Source of the DNA: Desulfovirgula sp.
GTDB taxonomy: Bacteria > Bacillota > Desulfotomaculia > Desulfotomaculales > Desulfovirgulaceae
Direction: 5' to 3'
Assembly: GCA_020725525.1 (NCBI GenBank)
Contig: DYEX01000077.1
Location: 100,883 to 164,882 of the forward strand
DNA: 64,000 nucleotides
Numbering within the stretch: the first letter of the stretch is position 1; the number at the start of each line of letters is the position of its first letter. The notes under the pieces are model-generated. The model did no database searches, was not told the DNA's origin, and saw only the letters and a list, made by a program, of their open reading frames with translations. Position numbers and translations under genes: made by a program. Positions 28,163 to 39,424 of the stretch are shown one piece after another.

Positions 28163-29869
28163 ATGTCCAGGTTAAAGGTGGCTATTATTGGCGGCAAGGA
28201 AGATGGCTATGCCATTTATCAGATGCTGAAGGTCGTGGGGAATGTGGAAATTTTGGGGGTGGCCGATCCCGATCCTCTGTCCCCGGGAATCAGGGCAGCG
28301 GCGGCAGATGGGATTTTTACCACTGACGATTATACCGAAATGGTTCGTTTGCCGGGTGTGGATGTGTTAATCGAGGCTACCGGCGATCCCGAGATCCAGA
28401 CGCACCTGCACCGGGTAAAGCCACGGGGGACATCTATCATGGAAGCCCGGGCCCTGGACCTCATGCTGGCCGTGTTAAAGGAAAAAGAAAAATTGCTTGA
28501 GGCCCGGCGGATACAAGGGGAACTTGCCGCTATCCTGGATTCTGTTCAGGAGGCTATCGAAGTGGCTGATTCCCGCGGTATCATCAAATACGTCAATCCT
28601 GCCTTTACCCGGATTACCGGTATTAGTGAAAAGGAGCGTATTGGGCAGAATATTTTTGAAGCTTCCCCCGATGGAGCTCTGGCTACAGTGTTACGTACCG
28701 GTCGCAGTGTGGTAGGACATCGTACCACGGTAGGAGGAAGCAATGCTGAGGTCATCTCCAATGCAGCGCCCATTATTGTGGATGGGAAGATGGAAGGAGC
28801 GGTGGTGGTTTTTCAGCACTTTACCGATGTAATGAATTTAATGGAACAGCTACGCCAGAGTACCAGTATTATCGAGAATTTGTCAGATAAGTTCGGCCAG
28901 GTCACAACCAGTAAATATACTTTTGCCGATATCCTGGGAAATAGTGCGGAATTGCGCCGCTGTATCCAGGTGGCCGAGCGAGCAGCCCGTACCAACTCCA
29001 CCGTGCTTTTACTGGGCGAAAGCGGTACGGGCAAAGAGCTTTTCGCCCATGCCATCCATCATGCCAGCTCCCGGCGGGATAAGCCGTTTATTAAGGTTAA
29101 CTGTGCCGCTATACCGGACAGCCTTTTGGAGAGTGAATTTTTTGGTTACGCTAAGGGGGCCTTTACCGGAGCCATTAAATCCAAAATCGGTAAATTCGAG
29201 CTGGCTCACGGAGGGACCATTTTCCTGGATGAGATCGGTGATATGAACCTCAACCTGCAGGGCAAACTGCTGCGGGTTTTGCAGGAAATGGAGTTCGAGC
29301 GGGTTGGAGGAACCCAGACCATTAAAGTGGATGTACGGGTCATTGCGGCCACCAACCGCAACCTGCGGGAATTGATCCGCCAGGGGAGATTCCGCGAAGA
29401 CCTTTATTACCGGCTGAATGTAGTAGAAATTACCATTCCGCCATTGCGGGTTCGCAAGGAAGATTTGCCCATTTTGATCAATAACTTGATTATCAAGTTA
29501 AATCGTAAACTGGGCAAAAAGGTTAAGGGTTTATCCAAAGACGCTGAGGAAATTCTTTATAGCTATGACTGGCCCGGCAATATACGAGAACTGGAAAACG
29601 TTTTTGAACGGGTAATGGTAACCATAGACGAAGAAATTTTTACTAAAAAGCATTTTATTCAGCACGTCAGTCAGTTTAAAACTTCCCCGGAGCGGGATAT
29701 TGAGCTCATTCCCATTGATCAGATGGAACAAATGCTTATTAAAAAAGCGATCGCCAAGTTCGGCACCAGTGTAGAGGGTAAGCGGCGGGCTGCCCAGGCG
29801 CTCAATATATCCCTGGCCACACTGTATAATAAGCTTAAGAAGGGCCGCACTGAAGATTTTAGCAATTGA
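28163..29869 (+). CDS. mmcA: Sigma54 activator with N-terminal Rossmann-like domain, PAS and AAA+ domains (MmcA-like)
   Basis: [46 protein letters not shown]-like C-terminus; adjacent to mmc-like operon. Confidence 0.9.
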   Translation: MSRLKVAIIGGKEDGYAIYQMLKVVGNVEILGVADPDPLSPGIRAAAADGIFTTDDYTEMVRLPGVDVLIEATGDPEIQTHLHRVKPRGTSIMEARALDLMLAVLKEKEKLLEARRIQGELAAILDSVQEAIEVADSRGIIKYVNPAFTRITGISEKERIGQNIFEASPDGALATVLRTGRSVVGHRTTVGGSNAEVISNAAPIIVDGKMEGAVVVFQHFTDVMNLMEQLRQSTSIIENLSDKFGQVTTSKYTFADILGNSAELRRCIQVAERAARTNSTVLLLGESGTGKELFAHAIHHASSRRDKPFIKVNCAAIPDSLLESEFFGYAKGAFTGAIKSKIGKFELAHGGTIFLDEIGDMNLNLQGKLLRVLQEMEFERVGGTQTIKVDVRVIAATNRNLRELIRQGRFREDLYYRLNVVEITIPPLRVRKEDLPILINNLIIKLNRKLGKKVKGLSKDAEEILYSYDWPGNIRELENVFERVMVTIDEEIFTKKHFIQHVSQFKTSPERDIELIPIDQMEQMLIKKAIAKFGTSVEGKRRAAQALNISLATLYNKLKKGRTEDFSN

Positions 29870-29893
29870 CAACATTATAATTATTAGACTAAT

Positions 29894-29908
29894 TCTAAAG
29901 GTTAGAAA
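29894..29908. promoter_or_regulatory. Inverted repeat TTCTAA-AGG-TTAGAA, candidate upstream activator site 1
   Basis: Perfect 6-bp arms. Confidence 0.6.
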
Positions 29909-29959
29909 AGAATCCCTGTGCCTTTTGCCCTTGAAATATGCAGTTTTTCGCAGCTCTTA

Positions 29960-29974
29960 TTCTAAAGATTAGAA
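29960..29974. promoter_or_regulatory. Inverted repeat TTCTAA-AGA-TTAGAA, candidate upstream activator site 2
   Basis: Same motif as 29894, exactly 66 bp downstream. Confidence 0.6.
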
Positions 29975-30069
29975 GCAAAGGGTGACACCCTTTAGATTTT
30001 AAGTTTTATAAAACAGCCTGTAGCTGGCAGTAAACACCCTTTTGTGGGCAGATTGGTTTGTCCTGTATT

Positions 30070-30085
30070 TGGTATAAAAATTGCA
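30070..30085 (+). promoter_or_regulatory. Sigma54 (-24/-12) promoter for the mmc-like operon
   Basis: TGGTATAAAAATTGCA: GG-N10-GC. Confidence 0.65.
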
Positions 30086-30131
30086 CTTGTGAAATAATTG
30101 TTCATGCAAAAGTGGAGGGGGGTAAGGCCGT

Positions 30132-30974
30132 TTGCGGGTTATAGACACTGCTACCATTACTGCTACTGTTGCCGAATTGTGTCAGAAGGCCAACTACGAA
30201 CTGGGTGAAGACGTACTGGTAGCATTTAAGCAAGCTCTGGATACCGAAATCTCCCTCACGGGGAAGGACATTTTGCAACAGCTGCTGGAAAATGCCCGTA
30301 TTGCCCGGGAGGAAGCTGTCCCCATGTGCCAGGATACCGGGTTTGCCGTCGTTTTTCTGGAAATGGGGCAGGAAGTGGCTATTACCGGCGGGGACCTTTA
30401 CGACGCTGTGAATGAAGGAGTGCGCCGGGGTTACTTAGAGGGTTATCTGCGTAAGTCCATAGTTGATCACCCTCTATTGCGAAGGAATACGGGAGATAAT
30501 ACACCGGCGGTGATTCATACCCGGATTGTTCCCGGCGATAAGCTCAAGATTATTGTTGCTCCCAAAGGTGGCGGCAGTGAGAACATGAGCGGCCTGCGCA
30601 TGCTCAAGCCTGCTGAAGGGGTGGAGGGTGTTAGAAAATTTGTCCTGGAGCAGGTAAAAGCTGCCGGTCCCAATCCCTGTCCGCCTATTGTGGTGGGCGT
30701 GGGGATTGGCGGTACTTTTGAAAAGGCCGCATTGCTGGCCAAGGAAGCTCTCCTGCGCCCGTTGGGTCAGCCCAGTCCGGATCCAGAAATTGCCCGTTTA
30801 GAAAAGGAGCTTTTAGAGGCTATTAATAATCTGGGCATCGGACCCCAGGGCCTGGGCGGTCGTACTACTGCCCTGGCGGTACACATTGAAGTCTTTCCGT
30901 GTCATATTGCCAGCCTGCCGGTGGCCGTAAACATTAACTGTCATGCCAGCCGGCATAAAGAAGCAATACTCTAA
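30132..30974 (+). CDS. mmcB: Class I fumarate hydratase alpha subunit
   Basis: ENARIAREEAVPMCQDTGFAVVFLEMGQEV, PKGGGSENMSGLRML, GIGGTFEKAALLAKEALLR. Confidence 0.94.
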   Translation: MRVIDTATITATVAELCQKANYELGEDVLVAFKQALDTEISLTGKDILQQLLENARIAREEAVPMCQDTGFAVVFLEMGQEVAITGGDLYDAVNEGVRRGYLEGYLRKSIVDHPLLRRNTGDNTPAVIHTRIVPGDKLKIIVAPKGGGSENMSGLRMLKPAEGVEGVRKFVLEQVKAAGPNPCPPIVVGVGIGGTFEKAALLAKEALLRPLGQPSPDPEIARLEKELLEAINNLGIGPQGLGGRTTALAVHIEVFPCHIASLPVAVNINCHASRHKEAIL

Positions 30975-31005
30975 CGGGAGTACCTGGTAGGGGGGGTAGA
31001 AGAAT

Positions 31006-31560
31006 TTGCCTCAAATCAGGCTGACTACTCCGCTTACCGATGATGTGGTGGAAAAACTGCGCATTGGTCAGCGGGTATTGCTTAACGGTGTGCTCTATAC
31101 CGGCCGGGATGCGGCCCATAAGAAAATGGTGGAGCTGCTGGACCGGGGAGAAGAGCTACCCATTCCCGTCAAAGGACAGGTTATTTACTACGTGGGACCT
31201 TCTCCAGCCAAACCCGGTCGGGTTATTGGTTCTGCCGGTCCAACTACCAGCGGCCGGATGGATCCTTATGCGCCGCGCTTAATTGCCCTGGGTTTGAAGG
31301 GTATGATTGGGAAGGGGAAACGCTCTCCGGAAGTAATTAAGGCCATGAAGCAATACAAGGCCGTTTATTTTGCTGCCGTGGGAGGTGCAGCAGCATTGCT
31401 GGCCCGGGCCATTAAATCCTGCCGGGTGGTGGCTTATCCCGAACTGGGGCCCGAGGCCATCCATGAACTGGTGGTGGAAGACTTTCCCGTGATTGTCGTC
31501 AACGATATTCTGGGTGCGGATTTATACGAAGAAGGGGTTAAAATTTATGCCGGCCGGTAG
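31006..31560 (+). CDS. mmcC: Class I fumarate hydratase beta subunit
   Basis: GRDAAHKKMVELLDRGEELP, YVGPSPAKPGRVIGSAGPTTSGRMD. Confidence 0.94.
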   Translation: MPQIRLTTPLTDDVVEKLRIGQRVLLNGVLYTGRDAAHKKMVELLDRGEELPIPVKGQVIYYVGPSPAKPGRVIGSAGPTTSGRMDPYAPRLIALGLKGMIGKGKRSPEVIKAMKQYKAVYFAAVGGAAALLARAIKSCRVVAYPELGPEAIHELVVEDFPVIVVNDILGADLYEEGVKIYAGR

Positions 31561-31635
31561 CTGGCTGCTGGTTTTCCTTTTCTGAAAAAGCTGTATGAAC
31601 AGATTAAAAGGGCTTTTGCCAAAGGGGGAAAAAAA

Positions 31636-32751
31636 GTGAAGCTATTTGAGTATATGGGCAAGGAGCTTTTTGCCCGTTATGGTCTGACCATACCGCGGGG
31701 TAAAATGGTCACCACGCCCGATGAGGCAGCGGCAGTGGCGGCAGAAATCGGTGCATCGGTGGTAATCAAGTCCCAGGTGCTATCGGGTAAGCGGGGTAAA
31801 GGGGGAGGCATTAAATTTGCCGATACCCCAGAACAGGCCCGGGAGGCGGCTACCCAGGTTTTGGGAATGACCGTACAGGGCTTGAAGGTGGAAATGGTTC
31901 TGGTAGAGGAAAAGCTGGCCATCGACCATGAGTTTTATGTGGCCATCACCGTAGACGGAGCGGCAAAACAGCCGGTTTTAATTGCCTCTGCCCGCGGCGG
32001 CATGGATATTGAGGAGGTACCCGATGAATTTATTGTCAAGGAACACCTGGATGTTTGTTTGGGTATTCAGCCGTATTTATGCCGGGAAATCTGCCGCCGT
32101 TTAGGTGTACAGGGAGCGGTGGCCAGGGAATTTGCCCGACTGCTGCCCACCCTTTACCGTATTTTCCGGGAAAAGGATGCCGAACTGGTGGAAATCAACC
32201 CGCTGGTGTTGAGTGGCGAAAAATTAATTGCTGCCGATGCCAAGGTAACCATTGATGACGAGGCTCTCTACCGGCAGAAGGATGTGCCCGTGGTGGACGA
32301 CCGGACCGAGGCTGAACGGCAGGCCCATGCCCTGGGGCTTTCATACGTGCAGCTGGATGGAAACATTGCCGTGATGGCTAACGGTGCGGGAATTACCATG
32401 GGTACCCTGGATATCATTCAGCATTATGGTGGCGCACCGGCCAATTTCCTGGATGCCGGCGGCGGCACGGGGATGGAAGCTACGGCCAAAGCTCTGGAAA
32501 TCCTCCTGTCCACCAACCCCCGGGTGATCTTCATTAACATCTTTGGGGGTATTACCAGGTGTGATGATGTGGCCAGGGCCCTGGTCAAGGTAAAGCAGGA
32601 GAAGGGCATTAATGTGCCGGTAGTCATCCGGTTAGTCGGCACCAATGAAGAAGAAGGTATGCGCATCCTCAGGGAAAATGGCATTGAGGCCTATAAAGTG
32701 ATGCATGAGGCTGCGGCCAAGGCCGTGGAGCTGGCCAGGGCCCAGGGTTAA
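31636..32751 (+). CDS. mmcD: Succinyl-CoA synthetase beta subunit
   Basis: MKLFEYMGKELFARYGLTIPRGKM; GAGITMGTLDIIQHYGGAPANFLDAGGG; INIFGGITRCDDVA. Confidence 0.95.
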   Translation: MKLFEYMGKELFARYGLTIPRGKMVTTPDEAAAVAAEIGASVVIKSQVLSGKRGKGGGIKFADTPEQAREAATQVLGMTVQGLKVEMVLVEEKLAIDHEFYVAITVDGAAKQPVLIASARGGMDIEEVPDEFIVKEHLDVCLGIQPYLCREICRRLGVQGAVAREFARLLPTLYRIFREKDAELVEINPLVLSGEKLIAADAKVTIDDEALYRQKDVPVVDDRTEAERQAHALGLSYVQLDGNIAVMANGAGITMGTLDIIQHYGGAPANFLDAGGGTGMEATAKALEILLSTNPRVIFINIFGGITRCDDVARALVKVKQEKGINVPVVIRLVGTNEEEGMRILRENGIEAYKVMHEAAAKAVELARAQG

Positions 32752-32782
32752 AAAACCCTCGAGAAGGAAGGAGCGGTCAGGA

Positions 32783-33649
32783 GTGGCCATTATAGTTGAT
32801 GAAAAAACCAATGTTCTGGTTCAGGGGATAACGGGTAACCAGGGCACGTTTCATACCAAACAGATGCTGGCATACGGTACCCGGATTGTGGCCGGGGTTT
32901 CCCCGGGCAAGGGTGGCCAGAAGGTAGAAGGGGTCCCGGTATATGATACCGTGGCCGCAGCCATGGAAAATCACCAGATTGATGCCACCGTTCTCTTTAT
33001 TCCCGCCCCTTTTGCCAAAGATGCTGCTTTTGAAGCCATTTCGGCAGGCGTCCGGGTGGTGGTTATTATCACCGAACATATTCCCGTCCATGACGAATTA
33101 GAAATCATCGCATTTGCCCGGCGGCGGGGTGCAATAGTGATCGGCCCCAATACATTTGGCATTGTTTCCTCGGGACGGTGCAAAATTGGCATTCCGCCAA
33201 ACCAGTTTTTCGTGCCCGGTCATATTGGGGTAGTGGCCCGAAGCGGTACCCTTACCTATGAGATTGTAGCCAACCTTACGGCCAACGGCCTGGGACAGTC
33301 CACGGTGGTCGGACTGGGCGGAGACCGGGTGGTTGGTTTGTCCTTTGTGGATGTACTGGAGAAATTTGAAAAGGACCCGGAAACCAGGGCAGTGGTTCTG
33401 GTGGGCGAAATCGGAGGTAATGCGGAGGAAGAGGCTTCCCGGTTTATTAAGAAAATGAGCAAGCCCGTGGTGGCCTATATTGCCGGGAAGAGTGCCCCTC
33501 CCGGAAAGCGTATGGGCCATGCCGGGGCAATCATTGAGCGGGGGAAGGGTACCTTTGAGGGCAAGGTACAGGCACTGACGGCTGCTGGTGCCCGGGTGGC
33601 TACCCTGCCTTTCGAGGTGCCCGGGTTGATTAAGGAAGCTCTAGGTTGA
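32783..33649 (+). CDS. mmcE: Succinyl-CoA synthetase alpha subunit
   Basis: [48 protein letters not shown] active site; GTG start. Confidence 0.95.
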   Translation: MAIIVDEKTNVLVQGITGNQGTFHTKQMLAYGTRIVAGVSPGKGGQKVEGVPVYDTVAAAMENHQIDATVLFIPAPFAKDAAFEAISAGVRVVVIITEHIPVHDELEIIAFARRRGAIVIGPNTFGIVSSGRCKIGIPPNQFFVPGHIGVVARSGTLTYEIVANLTANGLGQSTVVGLGGDRVVGLSFVDVLEKFEKDPETRAVVLVGEIGGNAEEEASRFIKKMSKPVVAYIAGKSAPPGKRMGHAGAIIERGKGTFEGKVQALTAAGARVATLPFEVPGLIKEALG

Positions 33650-33669
33650 ATCTTTAAGGGGGGAGATGG

Positions 33670-35340
33670 ATGTTCGAAAAGGAAAAGCTGGAAAGCATCC
33701 GGGTGTCGGCCAAGGAATACCGGGAACGGCTGGAAGCCCAGGTAAAAAAAAGACCGGAGAGGCAGTCCGGGTTTGTTACCGATTCGGGTATTGAAATCAA
33801 GACCCTGTATACTCCGGAGGATATAGCTGATCTTGATTACGAACGGGATCTCGGCTTTCCGGGTTCCTACCCCTTTACCCGGGGAGTGCAGCCCAACATG
33901 TACCGGGGCCGGTTGTGGACCATGCGCCAGTATGCCGGTTTCGGTACAGCCGAAGAAACCAACGCCCGTTTCCGCTACCTGTTAGAGCAGGGGCAGACGG
34001 GTTTGAGCGTGGCCTTTGACCTGCCCACCCAAATTGGATATGATTCCGATCATCCCCTGGCCAGGGGGGAAGTTGGCAAGGTGGGAGTAGCCATCGATTC
34101 CCTTGAGGATATGGAAACCCTGTTTGAGGGCATTCCTCTGGATAAGGTCAGCACTTCCATGACCATTAACTCTCCGGCAGCCATCCTGCTGGCCATGTAT
34201 ATTGCGGTAGCTGAAAAACAGGGAGTCACCCCCGACAAGCTGAACGGAACCATTCAAAACGATATTCTGAAGGAATACATAGCCCGGGGGACCTATATCT
34301 TCCCACCTGGTCCATCCATGCGTTTAATTACGGACATCTTTGCCTACTGCTCCAGGCATGTCCCCAACTGGAATACCATCAGCATCAGTGGTTACCACAT
34401 CCGGGAGGCCGGTTCCACTGCCGTACAGGAGGTGGCCTTCACCCTGGCCGATGGTATTGCCTATGTCCAGGCGGCCATTGATGCCGGTTTAAATGTGGAC
34501 GATTTTGCTCCCCGCCTGTCCTTCTTCTTTAATGCCCACCTGAACTTCTTCGAAGAAATTGCCAAGTTCCGGGCGGCCAGGCGGCTTTGGGCCAGGATCA
34601 TGAAGGAACGATTTGGTGCCAAGAATCCCCGCTCATGGATGCTGCGCTTCCATACCCAAACTGCCGGTTGCAGCCTGACGGCCCAGCAGCCCATGGTAAA
34701 CATCATGCGCACAGCCTTTGAGGCCCTGAGCGCGGTGCTGGGTGGTACCCAGTCCCTGCACACCAACTCTTACGACGAAGCCCTGGCCCTGCCCAGCGAC
34801 GAGTCGGTGCTCATTGCCCTGCGCACCCAGCAGGTGATCGGTTATGAAATTGGCGTTGCCGATACGGTGGATCCCCTGGGTGGCTCATACTACATTGAAA
34901 GCCTGACCAATGAAATTGAAGAAAAGGCTATGGCTTATATTAAGAAGATTGACGAGCTTGGCGGTGCCCCCGAAGCAATTGAATTTATGCAGAAAGAAAT
35001 TAAGGACAGCGCCTACCGCTATCAGATGGACATTGAAAGTGGCAAAAAGGTGGTTATCGGCATTAACAAGTTCCAGATGGAGTATGAAAAACCCAAGAAT
35101 TTGTTAAAGGTCGACCCGGCGGTAGCGGAGCGTCAAACGGCTAAGCTACGGGCATTAAGGGAGCGGCGGGATAACCAGAAAGTGAAGCAGGTTCTGGTAA
35201 ACCTGAGGGAAGCGGCATCCACCCGGGAAAACTTGATGCCCCTGTTCATTGACGCCGTAAAGGCGTATGCCACTTTGGGAGAAATTTGCGATACTCTACG
35301 GGAAGTCTTTGGTGAATACCGCCAGCAAATTGTTTTCTAG
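33670..35340 (+). CDS. mmcF: Methylmalonyl-CoA mutase large (catalytic) subunit
   Basis: [60 protein letters not shown]. Confidence 0.97.
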   Translation: MFEKEKLESIRVSAKEYRERLEAQVKKRPERQSGFVTDSGIEIKTLYTPEDIADLDYERDLGFPGSYPFTRGVQPNMYRGRLWTMRQYAGFGTAEETNARFRYLLEQGQTGLSVAFDLPTQIGYDSDHPLARGEVGKVGVAIDSLEDMETLFEGIPLDKVSTSMTINSPAAILLAMYIAVAEKQGVTPDKLNGTIQNDILKEYIARGTYIFPPGPSMRLITDIFAYCSRHVPNWNTISISGYHIREAGSTAVQEVAFTLADGIAYVQAAIDAGLNVDDFAPRLSFFFNAHLNFFEEIAKFRAARRLWARIMKERFGAKNPRSWMLRFHTQTAGCSLTAQQPMVNIMRTAFEALSAVLGGTQSLHTNSYDEALALPSDESVLIALRTQQVIGYEIGVADTVDPLGGSYYIESLTNEIEEKAMAYIKKIDELGGAPEAIEFMQKEIKDSAYRYQMDIESGKKVVIGINKFQMEYEKPKNLLKVDPAVAERQTAKLRALRERRDNQKVKQVLVNLREAASTRENLMPLFIDAVKAYATLGEICDTLREVFGEYRQQIVF

Positions 35341-35358
35341 GGTAAGGAGGGGAGATAA

Positions 35359-35784
35359 ATGAGTGAACGGCCCATTCGGGTCCTGGTGGCCAAACCGGGG
35401 CTGGACGGCCATGACCGGGGGGCCAAGGTTATTGCCCAGGCCCTGCGGGATGCTGGAATGGAAGTAATTTACACCGGCTTACGACAGACTCCCGAACAAA
35501 TTGTGGAAGCGGCCCTCCAGGAGGATGTGCAGGTGGTTGGCCTGAGCATTCTCTCCGGCGCCCACATGCACCTCTTCCCGGCGGTGGTGGAGGGTTTGCG
35601 GGCTCAGGGAGCCGATGACATACTGGTGGTGGGCGGGGGGATCATCCCCGATGAGGATATCCCTCTCTTGAAGGAAGCGGGGATCGCGGAAATTTTTGGC
35701 CCCGGCACCCCCACAACGGAGATTATCCGCTTTATCCGGGAGGAAGTGGCGAAAAGGACCCAGAAAGAGGAGGGAAGACAATGA
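35359..35784 (+). CDS. mmcG: Methylmalonyl-CoA mutase B12-binding subunit
   Basis: [15 protein letters not shown] (DxHxxG), [21 protein letters not shown]. Confidence 0.97.
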   Translation: MSERPIRVLVAKPGLDGHDRGAKVIAQALRDAGMEVIYTGLRQTPEQIVEAALQEDVQVVGLSILSGAHMHLFPAVVEGLRAQGADDILVVGGGIIPDEDIPLLKEAGIAEIFGPGTPTTEIIRFIREEVAKRTQKEEGRQ

Positions 35785-36191
35785 TCGGGATCAAAAAAAT
35801 CGATCACATTGGTATTGCCGTTAAGGACCTGGCCAGGGCCATTGAGTTTTACGAGGGCCTTTTAGGGTTGAAAGTAACAGGCACCGAAGTGGTGGAGGAG
35901 CAAAAGGTAAAGGTTGCCTTCTTGCCTACCGGAGACAGTGAAGTGGAGCTTCTGGAGTCCACTACCCCGGACGGGCCCATTGCCCGGTTTATTGAAAAAA
36001 ATGGCGAGGGAATACAGCACATCGCCTTCCGGGTGGACAATCTGGAGCAGGCACTGGCGGAATTAAAAGCCAAAGGTGTGCGTCTCATTGATGAAAAACC
36101 CCGCCGGGGTGCCGGAGGGGCCAGGATTGCTTTTCTTCATCCCAAGTCCACCTTTGGCACGCTGGTGGAATTGTGCGAGCGTGACAATTAA
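35781..36191 (+). CDS. mmcH: Methylmalonyl-CoA epimerase
   Basis: [26 protein letters not shown]...[18 protein letters not shown]. Confidence 0.95.
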   Translation: MIGIKKIDHIGIAVKDLARAIEFYEGLLGLKVTGTEVVEEQKVKVAFLPTGDSEVELLESTTPDGPIARFIEKNGEGIQHIAFRVDNLEQALAELKAKGVRLIDEKPRRGAGGARIAFLHPKSTFGTLVELCERDN

Positions 36192-36212
36192 TATTAAAGG
36201 GAGGGAACGCCA

Positions 36213-37748
36213 TTGGGTATGCAGGAAAAGCTGGAACAGCTAAGGCAGTTGCGCGAACAAATCCATGCGGGCGGCGGGCCAAAACGCATCGAAAAACAGC
36301 ACGAGGCCGGCAAGAAAACCGCCCGGGAACGGATTGAAATGTTCTTTGATCCCGGTACCTTCGTGGAAATAAATACTTTTGCCGGTGACCCCGACATTTC
36401 CAGTCTCAAAAACCCCGGCGAAGGTGTGGTTACCGGTTACGGTAAAGTTGACGGGCGCAAGGTATACATCTTTGCCCAGGACTTTACGGTGGCAGGAGGT
36501 TCCCTGGGGCGCATCCATGCAGCTAAAATCTGCCATGTGCTCGATCTGGCCATGAAAACCGGTGCTCCCGTGGTTGGTCTAAATGATTCCGGCGGAGCGC
36601 GTATACAGGAGGGCGTGGATGCCCTTAACGGTTATGGTGAAATTTTCTTCCGGAACACCATTGCCTCCGGGGTGATCCCCCAGATTTCCGTGATCATGGG
36701 ACCATGTGCGGGAGGAGCGGTGTACTCCCCGGCGTTGACTGACTTCATTTTTATGGTCCAGGGTACCAGCCAGATGTTTATTACGGGACCCCAGGTAATC
36801 AAGGCAGTTACCGGTGAAGAGGTGACCATGGAGGCCCTGGGTGGGGCGGCCACCCATAACCAGACCAGCGGCGTAGCCCACTTTATGGCCCCCGACGAAG
36901 AAACCTGCCTGCAGATGGTTCGCCTTTTGTTGAGTTACTTGCCTTCCAACAACCTGGAGGAGCCCCCCCTGTATGCTCCCCAGGAGCCGGAGGGAGATCC
37001 AGAAGAACTGTTGCAGATCATCCCCGATAACCCGAATATGTCCTACGACGTGCGCAAAATAATCAATCTCATTGTGGATGGGGGGCAGTTCTTTGAAGTG
37101 CAGCCCCTCTATGCCCGCAACGCGGTAATTGGTTTTGCCCGGATAAATGGCCAGGCGGTGGGGATAGTAGCCAACCAGCCCGACTATCTCGCCGGTTGTC
37201 TGGATATAAATGCTTCCGACAAGATCAGCCGCTTTGTTCGTTTCTGTGACTGCTTTAATCTTCCCCTGATTACCTTTATGGATGTGCCCGGTTTCCTGCC
37301 CGGAACGGCCCAGGAATATGGCGGGATTATCCGGCACGGGGCCAAGATGCTCTACGCATACTCCGAAGCCACCGTACCCAAGATCACCATTATTCTGAGA
37401 AAAGCTTACGGGGGAGCCTACCTGGCCATGTGCAGCAGTTCCCTGCGGGCCGATGCCGTTTTTGCCTGGCCCACTGCCGAAATAGCCGTGATGGGGCCCG
37501 AGGGAGCCGTCAATATCATCTACCGGAAGGAAATTGCCGAGGCAGAAAACCCCATGGAAATGCGTGCCAGGCTGACTGCCGAGTACCGGGAGAAGTTTGC
37601 CAATCCTTATGTAGCCAGTGCCAGGGGTTATATAGAGGATGTAATCGACCCCAGGGATACCCGGTCGCGCATTATCGTCACCCTGGAGTCGCTGGCCGGC
37701 AAGCGGGAAACGAGACCCCGGAAGAAGCACGGCAACATGCCGGTATAA
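36213..37748 (+). CDS. mmcI: Methylmalonyl-CoA decarboxylase/transcarboxylase carboxyltransferase subunit (MmdA/12S-like)
   Basis: KKTARERIEMFFDPGTFVEI; GPCAGGAVYSPALTDF; DVPGFLPGTAQEYGGIIRHGAKMLYAYSEATVPK. Confidence 0.95.
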   Translation: MGMQEKLEQLRQLREQIHAGGGPKRIEKQHEAGKKTARERIEMFFDPGTFVEINTFAGDPDISSLKNPGEGVVTGYGKVDGRKVYIFAQDFTVAGGSLGRIHAAKICHVLDLAMKTGAPVVGLNDSGGARIQEGVDALNGYGEIFFRNTIASGVIPQISVIMGPCAGGAVYSPALTDFIFMVQGTSQMFITGPQVIKAVTGEEVTMEALGGAATHNQTSGVAHFMAPDEETCLQMVRLLLSYLPSNNLEEPPLYAPQEPEGDPEELLQIIPDNPNMSYDVRKIINLIVDGGQFFEVQPLYARNAVIGFARINGQAVGIVANQPDYLAGCLDINASDKISRFVRFCDCFNLPLITFMDVPGFLPGTAQEYGGIIRHGAKMLYAYSEATVPKITIILRKAYGGAYLAMCSSSLRADAVFAWPTAEIAVMGPEGAVNIIYRKEIAEAENPMEMRARLTAEYREKFANPYVASARGYIEDVIDPRDTRSRIIVTLESLAGKRETRPRKKHGNMPV

Positions 37749-37763
37749 AAGGGGGGCGGTTTG

Positions 37764-37961
37764 ATGGCCTTGAACAAACCAGTAACGTCCTCCGGCGTGC
37801 GTCCCCAGGTGGTGGCGGCAATTACCGCCGCCCTGGCGGCCGCTGGCTATTTGAGCACTGGCAGCCAGATTACTTCCATTCGTCCCGTGAAGCGGACCAA
37901 CGCCTGGAAAATGGCCGGTCTGCGTGAACTTATGCTCGGACGGGATCTAAGCAGTTATTAG
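37764..37961 (+). CDS. Small accessory (epsilon/delta-like) subunit of the biotin-dependent carboxyltransferase complex
   Basis: 66 aa; VVAAITAALAAAGYL...RTNAWKMAGLRELMLGRDLSSY; sits between carboxyltransferase and biotin-carrier genes. Confidence 0.7.
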   Translation: MALNKPVTSSGVRPQVVAAITAALAAAGYLSTGSQITSIRPVKRTNAWKMAGLRELMLGRDLSSY

Positions 37962-37991
37962 TTTTTGGTTAGGTAAACAGGAGGGAAGGAA

Positions 37992-38429
37992 ATGAGAAAA
38001 TTTAAAGTGCTGGTGAACGGAGAACCCTTTGAAGTTCAGGTACAGGAAATTCAAGAGGCAACTGCTCCGCCAAGCGTTAAGCTGGTACAGAGTCGCCCGG
38101 CTGCTCCCCCGGACCCGCCGGCCCAGGCCGCATCTCCACCGGCAGCCACCACCCCCCCGGCCCAGGCGCCGGCACCGGCTGCTCCGGTCGCCCCGCCACC
38201 GGCTGCTCCGGCCGGGGCAGGAACGGTTACCGCTCCCATGCCCGGGAATATCAATGCGGTCAAGGTTAAAGTGGGGGACCAGGTCAAGGCGGGGGACCCC
38301 CTGGTGATCCTGGAAGCCATGAAGATGGAAAATGAGATTACAGCCCCGGTAGCCGGAACGGTGAAAGAGGTGCGGGTGAAACCGGGACAGACGGTAAATA
38401 ACGGGGATATACTGGTTGTTATTGGTTAA
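37992..38429 (+). CDS. mmcJ: Biotin carboxyl carrier subunit
   Basis: C-terminal EAMKMENEI biotinylation site; Ala/Pro linker. Confidence 0.95.
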   Translation: MRKFKVLVNGEPFEVQVQEIQEATAPPSVKLVQSRPAAPPDPPAQAASPPAATTPPAQAPAPAAPVAPPPAAPAGAGTVTAPMPGNINAVKVKVGDQVKAGDPLVILEAMKMENEITAPVAGTVKEVRVKPGQTVNNGDILVVIG

Positions 38430-38436
38430 TATATAA

Positions 38437-39396
<960 letters not shown>

Positions 39397-39424
39397 CACT
39401 ACATCAGTTGAGGGGAGGATAGAA

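Noticed and set aside
36579-37730. 383-aa minus-strand ORF opposite the carboxyltransferase gene
   Set aside because: Shadow ORF in high-GC coding sequence; no recognisable motifs, and the plus strand encodes a clear MmdA-type protein
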